Positions 11,801-22,605 of a DNA stretch of 64,000 nt are shown here, one piece after another (the first letter of the stretch is position 1; every line of letters starts with the position of its first letter). The notes under the pieces were generated by a model that did no database searches, was not told the DNA's origin, and saw only the letters and a list, made by a program, of their open reading frames with translations. Both the position numbers and the translations under genes were made by a program. Source of the stretch: Undaria pinnatifida (Eukaryota > Sar > Phaeophyceae > Laminariales > Alariaceae); assembly GCA_012845835.1 (NCBI GenBank), contig JABAKD010000025.1, forward strand, positions 21,649,423 through 21,713,422, written 5' to 3'.

Positions 11801-14800
11801 GAATACCGCTGAGCACGCCTTTAAGTTGCCCTCAAACCCCCTCACGGTCGGCGGCAGGTGCTCAAGGACCTCGAGCAGCAGCTCGTCCACCGCGGCCTGC
11901 GTGCATCCGGTAGAAAGGTTTTGCATAAGGTAAGATTACTCGTGGTCTTGACCATTGATGCGGGCGACATATACACGCGGAGCTCTCAAGCGCTAACTTG
12001 CACCACCAAATCTATTGATTTATTGGCGAGTTCACACGACGCGTCTCAGCCTTCCCTACCGCCGGAACGCCCCAACATCAATGCTACTACCGCCAGATCA
12101 CCTAACCCTTTCGCACTGCAAAGATCTGTACCCGCCTACCCCGCACCCCATCTCCTTCAGCTTCCTCACCAAACAAGCGCTATTTTCCAACCAACAACAA
12201 ACTTGACAACAAATCGAGTAGCTACATCAAGGGGTCGTCGAACCTGAAGCGAAAGCAGACCGTGCTTCTCACCCTCCACGGCTCTTCGTGCCGCCACGGT
12301 GAGGGCGACAGAGAGATTCATTCCTGGAACAAATGGGTTATCTGCGGAAACTACCGCTCCTAGTATACAATCCTGCGCGCAGAGAGACGAGAGGTTAGCC
12401 TATCGCCACAGATCGGTACCGAGTAAGGTATTGCGCCCTCGTTAACGGGTTATTAGCTGCACGTATTCGGCTCTGTTCACGTGCCATTGGACTCTGCAGC
12501 TTCCGTAGGTACAAACATGGCCTGAAATCGTAGCCATCGTCCTGCAAACCACGGCGATATAGCGGCTAGGGCCAAGGAGTGTCAGCCGCCAGTGTATTGC
12601 ACACAGATATATAGACCACGTGCGAAAGAAGTGTCCGTTAAAAGTTTTATGTTGTTTATGTACCAAATTAGTTAAGCTCACTGCCGACGTACGTGCGACA
12701 TAGCGGGCCAATAATAACAAAGCACCCTAAGGGTGAACAATCAGACCAACCTTTAATCGGGGAGGAGGGAGGCTCGTTGAGAGCCGGATAAGGCCAAGCG
12801 CCTCAGGTTTTGCACCGTGCCGCAGCAGGAACGAAATCGCCGTAAGCACCTCGCGGGCCACCTAAATGTCGAACCCAATGACATGCAACGAGGCGATGAC
12901 GAATCGGAAATTCAATTGTACGACGCACCGACGCTAGCACGAGACTTATGTCGTGTAGCTCTTCTGCACTGCGGATGCACGCAGCAAGGATACTAGCGGA
13001 GCAATCATTGCGAGTATTCTCCAAGACTCGGACAACGTACAAATTACTGGTCACGCAGAGGCCTAGGAAAACTGGGTCAGAGACTCCATGAGGTCATTGA
13101 GTGACAACAAGGCTCGGAGAAAAGATGCCTTTGCGGCGAGTCCAATAACATAAGCGCAATAACCAAACGTCCAAACGTTAATGGCAATTCCTTGCTACGA
13201 TTCAAGGCAAGACGTCGTCGCGTGTTTATGGAAAAGTGTTGTCGAAGCAGTTGAGTGGAACTTGCACGATTCGCGCGGATTCGAGGCATCCGGACTATTT
13301 ACAATAGACGTGTTCGCGAATTGGAGGCCCTTCTAACTCAGTAACGGGAGCCAATATGGTCTATTTAGCAACATTCGACGAACAATCGACGAGCAGTGGG
13401 ATTGCTGAACCCTATGCGCGACAAAATTGAAGGCAAGAACCGGGGAGGAGAAGGGATGACACCTGTGACCACGGCTTGTCCAGAAGCTGGAAAGTAAAAG
13501 TGTGCTGAAAAAAAAAAAAAAAAAAAAAAATAGCGTGTGTGGGCGTCTGCGTCGAACGCGCTGTCGAAGCAACGTTTGACAGCAAAAGCCAGCTGCGACG
13601 AATGGAACATAGCAGATTAACTCTCCCACATATGCCGCAGCATTGTGCTGTGTCATTGTAGTGTGCTCTAACAATTTCCGATCGAGCTTATTCCTGAAAT
13701 ATTTTCCGTGACTACTCGTAGCGAACGAAGAATCGGCATGCAACCGAAACGTTGAGCCTAGGTTGTTGACAACCAGGCGCCATTGACGTACCAGTTATCT
13801 GCAGAGTAGGGAAATTGAGCGTTGGTTAATGCAAGCTATTTATAAATGACATCATTACCGAAAAATAACGGGGAAAAATAAATATCAGGTATTGGCCATT
13901 CGACCGTGATAACATGGACATCATGGACCAGTATAACTTACATGTTGAGTTCCGATTAGATTTTTGATATTTTTTTTGTTGACACGATCGCGGAGCACAA
14001 CATCGGACATGCGACTAGTCAGCAAGTGCAACTAGATCCACGAACCACGTACTCGGGCCAGCGAATCGCAAGCTCGTAAGCATGTTACAAAATGGCAAGC
14101 CAGCGACCGTGACGACGGCGGTAGCCGCGACGAAATGCTGCGCAGTTCCTGATACAACACGTGATAGATGACTGTACCCGCCCGGCAAGAGCACCACGTG
14201 AAGGTCCAATAATGAGTGAAGGCCTGCTCAAATTGCTATGGAACACGTTACCTCATCATCGACAAATAGCCGGTTCCAATAAAAACGGACAAGCACACTC
14301 ATTGCGGGAGGGAGGACCCGCCCCCCCCTCTACATTCGAACTTGTCGCATTTCGCCGTGATTTGTTGCAAAGAAGTTGTCGGTGCCGAAACAAATTCAAT
14401 TGCTAGGCGGACCGCTTTTACGAGCACGATACAGTTTTTGCTTTCATCTTCTCGAGCGACTGTGCTTCGTGTCACAGGAGCAGTGGAACAGTCTCCTTAC
14501 CTCACTGCATATATGTTACGGACGCGGCGTGGTGCTGTACATACTGATCAAAACACTCCTAAAGCGGCTACTGGCGCGCACTTGGCCAAGTGCACCCGTC
14601 GTTCAAATAGGTTTCACTAATGATGGCTGCCGGGGTTGTAACGAAGACCACTGATAGGGACAGCTTACGCAAAACCTACAATGGGACCCGAAGGGTGCGC
14701 CAGCTAGCGTTGGGCTGCGAAAGCAACTGAGTTAAATCGACACACGACGCGTATGAAAATACGTGGAAGTGTGGTGAGCTAAAGCTTTATTTTTCCCCAT

Positions 14801-17800
14801 CAGCCGGAGGATGAAGAAAAAAAGAAAAAGATTTGTGTGCGCGAAAACACGAAAGGCGCAAACGAAATATTCTTGCCATCGAGCTCCCGGCACTCAGGGA
14901 CCAGCTACGCGTGCGCAAGACGGAATCATCATTGTCAAATTGCACACTGCAAACAGCGAGGGTTAAGTTCTCCGTGACGAATATCGGGGAAAGCACATTC
15001 GCTGTCCATCCAAGCTATTGACCCTCGACCAAAAAGGTGGTTTTGTCCAACTTACCGGCGTTGGGAGGTTGGCGCAGCACATGGCGAGGGAGGCGCTGTA
15101 CACATCGATCATCTTGTTTGTCGCGTACGTTTGGGGGAGTGAAGCACGGTCGACATCGTCCGAAAGCGACAAGAAAAACGTATTGATGAGGACATGACGG
15201 GGCTCAATGGCGTGGACACGCGCGGGGCAGGCCCGCCCCACACGGAAAAAAAGCGATGCGGATGGGTCGATACCATTAGAGGAACCACCGGATCCAACAT
15301 CCCCCGAGTACACATTCGCCAAATTTAAGCTGATCTGTCCGGATGCCGGCAAACTATATTGTTCTTCCCCGAATCTCTCATGGCAAGCGATGGTGGATGA
15401 CGAGACAGCGAGTGAACACACCAACAACAGAGAGGGATGTAACATAAATAAATCAAGGAGGGAAACAGTACACCAGGCGAAGAACGCGTTACTGCCCGAC
15501 ACCTTTCTTATCCCTTTACGCACGTGGGCAACATCGCGATATGCAACCCTGAGGGAAACGTCGTTCTTGTTGACTCAACACATATTGCGTATCTGTCTTG
15601 CCCAATGGGTAACTGAGAAGCGCACGACCAGCAACATCGTGAAACCTGCCTCCTCCCCAGGCGCGTACAAAGTGGTCTATTCTCTACAAGGCTATATCGT
15701 AGACATATCAGGTTCGTCTATCCATATTCAATTGTCTGATATAACGAGAATTTAGGATCCGGCGAAGACACGAGGATGACAACAACGCCCGGATAACACT
15801 ACGTCTTACCTTGCTAAGGGGAAGATAACGGGCCATTGACGCTGACACGATACTGATTACTTCGATCACGCCGCTGTTCGTTGCGTAAGACATGGCCGTA
15901 AGGCCTTGAATGTCCTTGGCCGCGACCATGTTGCGCTAAGAGTTGTTGCGGAGGAGAAGCGTTTGGGCGACAAAGGTACGTCTGATTTGGTCAAGTAGAT
16001 CAGGGAAGGGATGTGTGGTTGAAGGCTGTGGCGAGGCAGGAAATCACGTTGTTGGAATGTCTTCAGCAAGTGTGGATGTTGAGTGTTTATTCTGGATCTG
16101 CGGTTTCCCTTGCACTAGGGTGACACCTCGCGCGATCGTCACGTTGAACACACCATGTTTCCCAATGATAGGCACCGGGGACTGCTAGAAGGTATTACAA
16201 AGATTCAGCGACAAAGATATACGAAGAGGTACCCATGAGGCAGCACGGTCCACGAGAAACACATGTGTCTCAATTTGTGTGAAAATCTCGAAACGAACCG
16301 TGGCGTTGCAGTTCTATCGTAAGCCACAAATGATGTGTGTTTTTCCTTCGCCCCTCTCGTTCGTCGGCTAGGCACACTCACGTGAGCGTCCACGTCGTGC
16401 GTCATTTTGTTTTTGTCGTTTTGATGCCGGTCTCCTGCGACCTTTGCTGTACTAATTTAATCGGCCACGATATGGCCGCAATCACGACAAGGACGTCGTC
16501 GTTACGATGATCCACTTAGGTAGGTTCAAGTGCGAACTGTCTGCATGACTTCCACCAAGCTGTCATTCAGGCCGATAATTCGGAGGTTGGAATCATTACC
16601 AGTGCCTGGTTTTCCGGCACTGTTTTGGCAATGTATATTATATTATCGTAGGATAAATACAAACACACCTCCACCTCACAATGCCACACCACACCATACC
16701 AAACAACACTACACCGATGCGATCAATTTTACACGGGTCTCGTAGTCTTGGCGTCCCTGGCTGCGCGGTGCGCATACAAAAGATACAGAATATGAAAGCA
16801 TACCTTGCATAGTAGTTACCTTGCATAGTAGTAACTGGTACAGTGGGAAGCAAGCAAGCAACAATGCAAGAGAGGCACCACTTCAAGTACTTACAGCTGT
16901 TTTCGTGCTAACGAGAATGGACGATACTGCGTTCATAACGGCTGTCACTGCCTCAACACTCCCTCTGTCGGCCGCAGCCATTAGCGCCGACATATGACGC
17001 GGTCCGGCGCACGACGACACCGCGGCGATCACCTTAAGGTAGGGAAAGACATTGAACAGGCGCAAAGGTCGTAGAGACGGGTGAGGGTGCGAACGGACTG
17101 GCTTCTTCTCTAGCGCGCGAAAAAGTTTTATTCAGAAAGATACAAGCGAAGAAACGTGATTCCTTGTACTGCCACACCCCACCCCCTCTCGCCCGCCTCC
17201 GCCTACAGTTGAAGCTCAACGACTCTACACGCACCCTCTCTGTAGTTAGAAGATCGGACATGGCGGCCACAACCGCATCCACCATCGCCCCGCAGCCGCT
17301 CCCCGCTGCCTCCACCACGACGCTCGTCTCGTTAGGACGGCCACCGGAATCAATCGCAAAAACGCCCGCTGCCTGACCACACAAACATGACAATCATCTA
17401 AGGCGGGGTGATGGCAAGGACGACGTCAGGAGGAAAAGCGACTTCTTACCGCAAGCACGGGTCGAAGGAACATATTGGTTCTGTGCTAATATAGGGGGGA
17501 TGTACAATGAAGTGTTTTTAGTTCAGCCAATCAGAGCGACCCAGAAGACTGACTATCCCATTTTTTTGCAGCTGTAAGACTTTACTTCCCCGTTTTAGCG
17601 ATGTGCTTGTTGTGCTGTCCCAATATTTTGAAAATACGAGTCACTCGCCCGAGTGGCCCAGACGCGAAAGCGAAAACGAAGGTAGGCCCCTCACCGGAAA
17701 GCCGGTCAACGGGAAAGACCGTCGGAGGCTGAATATGTGGTGGGTCGGGATGGCAATATCAACCTAGGATTACCTACATCCGTAGTCTTTCGCTTGCGTT

Positions 17801-20800
17801 CTCGTCGTGTTCACCTTGCCCCTCAACAGAACCGCTTCCATCACCGTGTTGAACATCTCCACGTTCCCGCTTCTGGCGGCCATTTTCATCAGACATCGAG
17901 CCTCTTCACCTGAGAGCATCCCCCAAACCTTGTCCTTGGTTTACACGTCGACACGAAGGGATTAGCAGACAAGTTCAAATAGAGAGGGAGAAACTATCAC
18001 CGTCTACATGGCTCGAGAGTCCCTGATAAACGCGGATGAAAGTCTGAGGAGTAATTTGTCCAGCGAGATATTCGAAACAAGATTCCCATTGCCCCTATAC
18101 ACATGCAATGGTTCTTGAAACTCAGGGCTTGGCGTCGTTGTTGTTGGTGTTGTCGATTTTGCTCATATTGTGTTGCTTCTTCTGGTGGTTATGTTGCTTT
18201 GATACAACGACCGCGACCTCAGCAAATTCTTCGACATAATTGGGTTTCGGCCGGGACGGTTGTTCCCTCTGCTGTATATCGAACTCCTCTCTTGCATGTA
18301 TCGTCCCCTGGTAAATATCTCATGGAATCTTCGCTCGGCGATGTCAGACCGCATCCTGCACAAGATTGCCAACATATGGAACCCGTACTAGCTTCAACCG
18401 TTGTTATGGCGCTCTGCAATGGTCCGATCGTTGGAAGAAGAGTTCCACCCCTCTTCGTCTGTTTTTCCTTCGCTATCGTAGCACAATGTGCTGGTGATGC
18501 AACAAACGCTGCTCTTTCCAGCGCAATAGAGAATCATGTGTATCCGCGCTGTACCGTTCATCAAAGTGCTTTTTCTTTCTAGAACCGCGACAACTCACCT
18601 TGCCACCCATGAGATCGGAAGCATCGGAAAATATGGCTTTATTGCCTCCCTCGGCTGCAGCCGTCAACAACGAGCTCCCGTCCCCTCCCCTAGCCTCGAG
18701 AATGTCAACAATCTGAACGGGATAGCGTTAAAATAGAGTTGTTAGGATGACCAGGATAATTGGACGTTCGGACGTGGGTCTGCGGGACCGTGTTTCGAAC
18801 GCTTTGGTGGTTGGGCCGCAGATTCGGGGTGAGGTGACATCGCCCCCGAATTATGGACGCCTTCAACGGACCCCGTTGCCCGTCTTAACCAAACTCAATG
18901 CGAACGCGTTTTTCGTGCACGAATGCGGCGGCAACATCATCAAGCCACGAAACTACTTCAAGATTCAGGTCGAAGTCAACGGGCACGCAATCATAGCAAT
19001 GAAATACGAACCAACGCACAACCCAACGTTTTTTTCAGAGTGTCCCTTGCCCTCCCGCCTCTCAAACATTGCTCCTGCGCCCTTCCTTCGCCTCTCGCCA
19101 TACCCATCAAATGCTACCAGTCACGATATGGATGAAACCAAGCCTAAACGTTTGTAACGTAGCTCAAAACCATCACAATTGCCCCTCCCCCGCCTCCATT
19201 GCAGTGACAGCGGCAGAAACGCCTGCTGTGCCCCCACGTCCCACCTCTTTCTTCGGCAATATTCGCTTCAGGGATCGGAGCACTGCGTAGAATATCTCCA
19301 CGTCTCCGCTGCGGGCGGCCTGCATAACGATCGTTTCCAGCTGCTCGTCATCAAAAATGCTCAAGGTCGACAGCTGGCTCGCCGCCTGCTCATTCCCGAT
19401 GAGGCTCATCGCTGCACCGACAGCGCTGGGGTCGCCGCTGTCGACTGCCTCAACAAGACTGCACGCGCCTGCACCCATGGAAACATTAGCAGGCGAGAAG
19501 GTTTACCACCCTTACATCCACATGTGGTTTGTTTTCGGATGAAAACATACCTACTTTCAACAGCGCAAACATGAGTTCCTTTCACTTTCCTGCCGAAAAG
19601 GTAGATTGTGGTGTGGTAGTAGTGGAAAAGCAAGCTCAAGGGGCGCAACTGTCGTACCAGGCGCACCCAGACGGAGGTGTCGCCAATCTTGAGGCGAGCG
19701 TTGTGCCACGATTGGCCGAGAATGTAGGATTCTGGGTGCTTACGTGTCGGGGTTTGGGGGGGGGGATCTTGTACTCACAGTGATTTATCACCGAGGTTGG
19801 ACATTTCGCACGCTCTTACTACTGCGCAAGAGGACCCCATGCCTCAACATTCTGCTAGTCTACAGAATTATTGTCTCCATCAGGTTGTGTATTTAACAGG
19901 GTAGCTATGGGTACGCGCGGTGATCAACGACTGACGCATCTTGCACAATGCGGCGAGAAAAGATGGAAAAATGGCATCGAATACATCTCCCATCAGCTAT
20001 TTCGAATGTTTCCATGCGTTGGTGGATTCAAGAAGCAACCACACGCTCAGGCACGTCGGTTCAGCGACCTTGGTGCTCACATACCTGGGGGGGGAGTGTC
20101 GGTTCGGTCCTTGTCGCCCTTCGCTTCGGCGACGTCCACATCTGAGCACGAACCAGCGGTGGGCACACGCTGAATCCAAATACACATGTTTGCATGCAGC
20201 ACCCACCAACCTTTACTGTGTCGAACAATATCAACTACTGGAAACCAAAAAATATAATGCATACTGGCATTGTCCATTTCAACACCTAGGTACCCTCATG
20301 CCGGCGTGGGAATAGGATAGGGCAGCGGCGTGGAATCCTAGAGCGAAGACGAAACCCAACAAACAAAACCACAACCTTACCAGGTTGTCACCAATCTACG
20401 CCAGAGAACCAAAGACGTCACATCCATCGACCTATGTACCTTTATCTGCGCGCCGACTTACCTTTCTCTGGCTTGGCGACCTCAGTGGTCAATCTCTTTG
20501 TGTCGGACTCCGCTCGTTCATCTCCCTGCATCACACGATCCCACACCACCTGCGCTTCTTCCCGACCCATTTCAATCTCCGCCTCTTCGCTCGTCTCCTC
20601 TTTCGTCTTTGGCCCTGATCTTGTCGAATTAGCATTTCCCCGGCGTGAGGAACGACCACGTAGCCAGAATCCGGCGCCGTTGGATGAGGCTTTCCATTTC
20701 GTGAAACTAAACGAATGTCGACGTTTCCGTGGTTTCCTACCTTTAGACGTTTCTGTTGCAGTGGCTGCATCGACGGCATCCACCATTGAGCGGATGCGGA

Positions 20801-21307
20801 TACCTTCGGATGTAGCGCTTCTTCTGCGCCCTTCTGATTTCACCTTTATTTCCTCGTTTGCAGCACCTGCGCGCACCGCTGCAGCCTGCATGTCCCCTGT
20901 CTCCGCTGCCGCCTCTGTTGAGAAGACGTTATGTGTAGAGCCCCCGATAACAGCCGTGGTCGTGGAGCCACGGTCTTTCTCCTTCGCTTCCCCACGGGAG
21001 CCATGGACGTGGCTACCCCCGGCTGCAGCAGCTGTCTGTATCCGTGACGGCTGCGTCTCGTCCGCTTTATCTCCTTCAGTATCCGATAATTGCGTTCGTG
21101 GCTGAGACCCAAGGTCAGGTTGCACCCACTTGACCTCAGGTGTTCGTTGCATTTGACGGTCTTTACCTGACACCAAAGGCATCAACGCTATGGCCACGTC
21201 GCGCTTCCCCTCCGCTTCGATCTTCTCTTCCGTCTGCTGTCGCCGCGTCGAAGAAGCCACCAGAGAGGCCGCAGCCTCTACTGTCACCACACCAGCATCA
21301 ATCACTG
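5448..21307 (-). CDS. Ankyrin-repeat TRP-like cation channel (spliced, 17 exons recognised, 5' end missing)
   Basis: Predicted membrane cation channel of the TRP class with N-terminal ankyrin-like repeats. Exons, 5' to 3' on the minus strand: about 21307-20462, 19468-19245, 18712-18599, 17934-17815, 17372-17235, 17032-16895, 15935-15810, 15112-15056, 12861-12751, 11896-11587, 11205-11054, 10283-10152, 9601-9362, 8451-8335, 7861-7650, 6875-6302, 5846-5448. Every junction has GT..AG ends, and the frame is maintained from the first to the stop codon at 5448-5450. The product is roughly 1,330 residues. Seen: ankyrin-like segments, an S1-S4 block with KWNVLDVTSL, an S5, the pore loop AFKAMLGETYFF, an S6 ending LLNLLVAVLN, a post-S6 helix, two extra hydrophobic segments and a coiled-coil tail. 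Ion selectivity and gating stimulus cannot be read from the sequence. The ATG exon was not found, and one small ankyrin exon could be missing in the 2.2-kb intron 12862-15055. The channel class is confident; exact boundaries of exons 1 and 4 are less so. Confidence 0.85.
6302..6875 (-). CDS. Channel gene exon 16: post-S6 helix and two extra hydrophobic segments
   Basis: 574 nt; one base completes the split codon. Begins with RENAWSSQVSKARLI and TDLLPAPFNLLQ (TRP-like post-S6 region). It then encodes two long hydrophobic stretches, FWVMIGPIAVATGWLLWI and ITIAVACCIVGAPLWLLL, separated by about 30 residues. Donor GTAAAG. Confidence 0.8.
7650..7861 (-). CDS. Channel gene exon 15: pore loop and S6
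   Basis: 212 nt, leaves two bases. Encodes the pore helix and filter region AFKAMLGETYFFEDF and S6 ending MTVMLLNLLVAVLNTAH. A single acidic residue (E of LGET) sits where TRP filters carry D or E, consistent with a cation channel. Donor GTATGT. Confidence 0.88.
7913..8270. repeat. 179-bp tandem duplication inside a channel intron
   Basis: Two adjacent near-identical units (about 7913-8091 and 8092-8270) share CGATAGCAAAACGAACGAG and CAGCAGGCATACAT with a few substitutions. The duplication lies wholly in the intron between the S5 and pore exons and does not touch either splice site. Confidence 0.85.
8335..8451 (-). CDS. Channel gene exon 14: S4-S5 linker and S5
   Basis: 117 nt, phase 0 to 0. 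Encodes VIFSMTGELFKFVTVMLVV and LGFVMAFYSIF: an amphipathic linker and S5. Donor GTGAGG. The intron downstream carries a 179-bp tandem duplication. Confidence 0.85.
9362..9601 (-). CDS. Channel gene exon 13: end of S2, S3 and S4
   Basis: 240 nt, phase 0 to 0. Contains KYILDKWNVLDVTSLCLMF (S3 with the family W-N-x-x-D motif) and LYALSAPLAFSRVLFYAQLL (S4, with one arginine, so not a voltage sensor of Kv type). The donor is GTGAAT. Confidence 0.85.
10152..10283 (-). CDS. Channel gene exon 12: S1 and start of S2
   Basis: 132 nt, phase 0 to 0, donor GTAAGT. Encodes S1 (MVLEFVTYLYTMVIFAGFVL) and the start of S2 (AEIIFAAYIC). Confidence 0.85.
10530..10645. repeat. Degenerate TTCGGTTC-type simple repeat in an intron
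   Basis: Irregular repeats of GGTTTCGTCC / GCTTCGGTTC / AGTTCGATCGG. Short-period and decayed, intronic in the channel gene. Confidence 0.4.
11054..11205 (-). CDS. Channel gene exon 11: pre-S1 region
   Basis: 152 nt. The acceptor follows a C-rich tract and CCCAG; the donor GTGAGT is strong. Encodes SMATYFPGARFIVVGLL followed by SRPDNYYK, the usual lead into S1. Confidence 0.75.
11587..11896 (-). CDS. Channel gene exon 10: linker between ankyrin and channel domains
   Basis: 310 nt, enters in phase 0 and leaves one base. Encodes HLPPTVRGFEGNLKAC, HKGTMGPLGVAL and YCTIPLVLDFMWRKF. The last matches the pre-S1 linker of TRP-like channels, where a small hydrophobic patch precedes a W-x-x-F motif. 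Donor GTTAGT. Confidence 0.75.
12751..12861 (-). CDS. Channel gene exon 9: ankyrin repeat
   Basis: 111 nt, phase 0 to 0. Encodes VAREVLTAISFLLRHGAKPE, a typical ankyrin second helix and loop (LLRHGAKPE), then a Pro-rich linker. It is separated from exon 8 by a 2.2-kb intron holding a SINE fragment and a retroposon. Confidence 0.7.
13370..13530 (+). mobile_element. tRNA-SINE fragment, 3' part with poly(A)
   Basis: A 5'-truncated copy of the SINE at 41575-41879. It shares the body TTGAAGGCAAGAACC (allowing substitutions) and GTGACCACGGCTTGTCCAG, and ends in a run of about 22 A at 13508-13530. Lies in a 2.2-kb channel intron. Confidence 0.7.
14622..14830 (+). mobile_element. Retroposon B, 5'-truncated copy
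   Basis: About 200 bp nearly identical to 54163-54363, including GTTGTAACGAAGACCACTG, GGACCCGAAGGGTGCGCCAG and AGCTAAAGCTTTATTTTTCC, and ending in an A-rich tail. It lacks the 5' hairpin part present in the copies at 44 and 54 kb. Confidence 0.75.
15056..15112 (-). CDS. Channel gene exon 8: short exon
   Basis: 57 nt, phase 0 to 0, perfect GTAAGT donor. Encodes MIDVYSASLAMCCANLPTP. This short exon is accepted mainly on its donor and its phase fit; its acceptor is weaker. Confidence 0.5.
15810..15935 (-). CDS. Channel gene exon 7: ankyrin repeat
   Basis: 126 nt, phase 0 to 0, acceptor ACTCTTAG, donor GTAAGA. Encodes AKDIQGLTAMSYATNSGVIE, the best match in the gene to the ankyrin consensus D-x-x-G-x-T-A-L-x-x-A. 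Confidence 0.75.
16895..17032 (-). CDS. Channel gene exon 6: ankyrin-like repeat
   Basis: 138 nt, phase 0 to 0, pyrimidine-rich acceptor CCCTACCTTAAG and a perfect GTAAGT donor. Encodes HMSALMAAADRGSVEAVTAV, a clear ankyrin-type helix pair. It has the same length (46 codons) as exon 5. Confidence 0.7.
17235..17372 (-). CDS. Channel gene exon 5: ankyrin-like region
   Basis: 138 nt, phase 0 to 0, acceptor after GTCAG, donor GTGCGT. Encodes AAGVFAIDSGGRPNE and then GAMVDAVVAAMSDLLTT. It is a divergent repeat whose helix spacing resembles the neighbouring exons. Confidence 0.6.
17815..17934 (-). CDS. Channel gene exon 4: ankyrin-like repeat
   Basis: 120 nt, phase 0 at both ends, donor GTGAAC. 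Encodes CLMKMAARSGNVEMFNTV, which closely matches the VMQAARSGDVEIFYAVL segment of exon 2. An alternative acceptor six bases downstream would end the exon at 17928. Confidence 0.65.
18599..18712 (-). CDS. Channel gene exon 3: ankyrin-like repeat
   Basis: 114 nt, phase 0 at both ends, donor GTGAGT. Encodes IVDILEARGGDGSSLLTA followed by AAEGGNKAIF, a recognisable ankyrin-type repeat that continues the previous exon smoothly. Confidence 0.7.
19245..19468 (-). CDS. Channel gene exon 2: first ankyrin-like repeats
   Basis: 224 nt; two bases complete the split glycine codon from the previous exon. Encodes SLVEAVDSGDPSAVGAAM and, later, VMQAARSGDVEIFYAVL, both with the A-x-x-G-(D/N)-x-E rhythm of ankyrin helices. 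The acceptor follows GGTGCAG. The donor GTGGGA is weak, but the phase agrees with the next exon. Confidence 0.7.
20462..21307 (-). CDS. Channel gene exon 1 of those found: low-complexity N-terminus
   Basis: Encodes about 280 residues rich in Ser, Thr, Glu, Lys, Arg and Ala, with basic patches such as KGRKPRKRRHSF, and no recognisable fold. It is probably a disordered cytoplasmic tail. The donor GTAAGT lies at 20456-20461 and leaves one base, which the next exon completes. The frame stays open upstream to a TGA near 21370 but contains no ATG. An acceptor therefore lies between about 21304 and 21367 (candidates after AAG, CAG or TAG), and the true start codon is in an unidentified upstream exon. 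Confidence 0.65.
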
Positions 21308-22014
21308 CTTGTTCAGGGACAATTGTCGTGCGATTTTTGAGGGGGGTGTAGCAGCCGCGGCGAGTTGCTACCGGTCGTCAACTCGGGGGAGGACGTTGCT
21401 GGTGATGAGAGCACGAGTCGAAGCGTTGGTTAACAAAACAAACGTGAATATTTCATTTTGTTTCGACGTCCAAGATCGAATTGTGTGTTCCCCTACTTTT
21501 TAGTTCAACTACATATCGAACAACGAGGATCGCCCCGCCACGTAGCGATTACGATGTTTTGCTCTATGCATGAATACCTCCGAACTTATGCCGTGACCAG
21601 GTGAATAGATAATATGTCCCACGATACGAAATACGCGGAGCCAGCATTCGCCATGATGAGGCCCGAACTCGGGGAAATTTCCTTGACACCACTCCGACGT
21701 ATATTGATAATAGCACTTTTCAAGACCACCGGGGACATAGGTCATACGAAACGTAATGCATTTCACGAACCTTATGGTATATTAAATAGGGGCAATCTCT
21801 ATCGGAAGATCTTTTCGCCCTGATTCCCGGTATATTTTACGCCATGTTTGATATTATTATCGTGTTTGACTGGTTCCCATAGGAATTCCTGTGGGATGTC
21901 GTCGTACCGTGACGGTCCAGGGAACCGCACATTACTTCGCGATACATGCGTTTACCTTATCTTTTGTACATCCCTTCTTTTATCTTCGCACTCTTTTTTT
22001 CTCTTTCTCCCTCC

Positions 22015-22288
22015 CTGGGCGCAGCTCAGATCCAGGATAACTAAGCAGGGTCTTCTCCCCGCTCCCCACTACAGAACGTCAGATTCATTTTCATTGCGAG
22101 AAGATTTGAGAAGATTTCAGCGATTTCAGCATTTTGTTCCCTTGTAAACTCGCGCCGAATTGTTCTTACCCACGCCATAGAGCGCTCTCGTTGGTTGGTT
22201 TCTTTGAGGGGAAAAAAAATCAACACCGAGACTTAAAACCCTGATTCCAACATTTCGCAAACCGCTAGACCACCGGCGCGACCGGCTA
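22015..22288 (-). mobile_element. tRNA-derived SINE copy 1
   Basis: On the minus strand the 5' end reads GGTGGTCTAGCGGTTTGCG, a good tRNA A box (TGGTCTAGCGG). About 35 bases on it has GGTTTTAAGTCTC, a decayed B box. The body (GAGAGCGCT, GCGTGGGTAAG, GGGGAG, GATCTGAG) is shared with the copies at 37 and 50 kb. Pol III transcription of intact members is inferred from the boxes. Confidence 0.65.
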
Positions 22289-22605
22289 CGATGATCCCGC
22301 GGAATAATCTGCGGTAGTTCAAGTCGTTTCCATGGTGTATTCCACGAGAAGACCCACGCGATTGCTCGGGCTTCTGTGGCATGCAGTAGGGTCCCATTCG
22401 TGGGAGGTCACGCGCAAAAGTGTCTGCGGGGTCCCAAGAGAGTTTCCGTGGGATGGTTTGTGGGTTCTTATGGATTCCCTCCTCACGCTCCAGGGAATAA
22501 AAATAATCGGGGTGTATCAATCCCGTTTGGGGGCGGGGGGGGTGTACTTGATATTCATGCATGGCCGTAGTGATGAGAAGGGGGGCGGGGGCGGGGGGGG
22601 CGTAC

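Noticed and set aside
18103-18582. 159-codon plus-strand frame
   Set aside because: Lies antisense within a channel-gene intron and has low-complexity Trp/Cys content at its start.
20434-21105. 223-codon plus-strand open frame
   Set aside because: It is antisense to the low-complexity first exon of the channel gene, which has matching phase and a perfect donor. Its own composition is Ser/Pro-rich with no motif.
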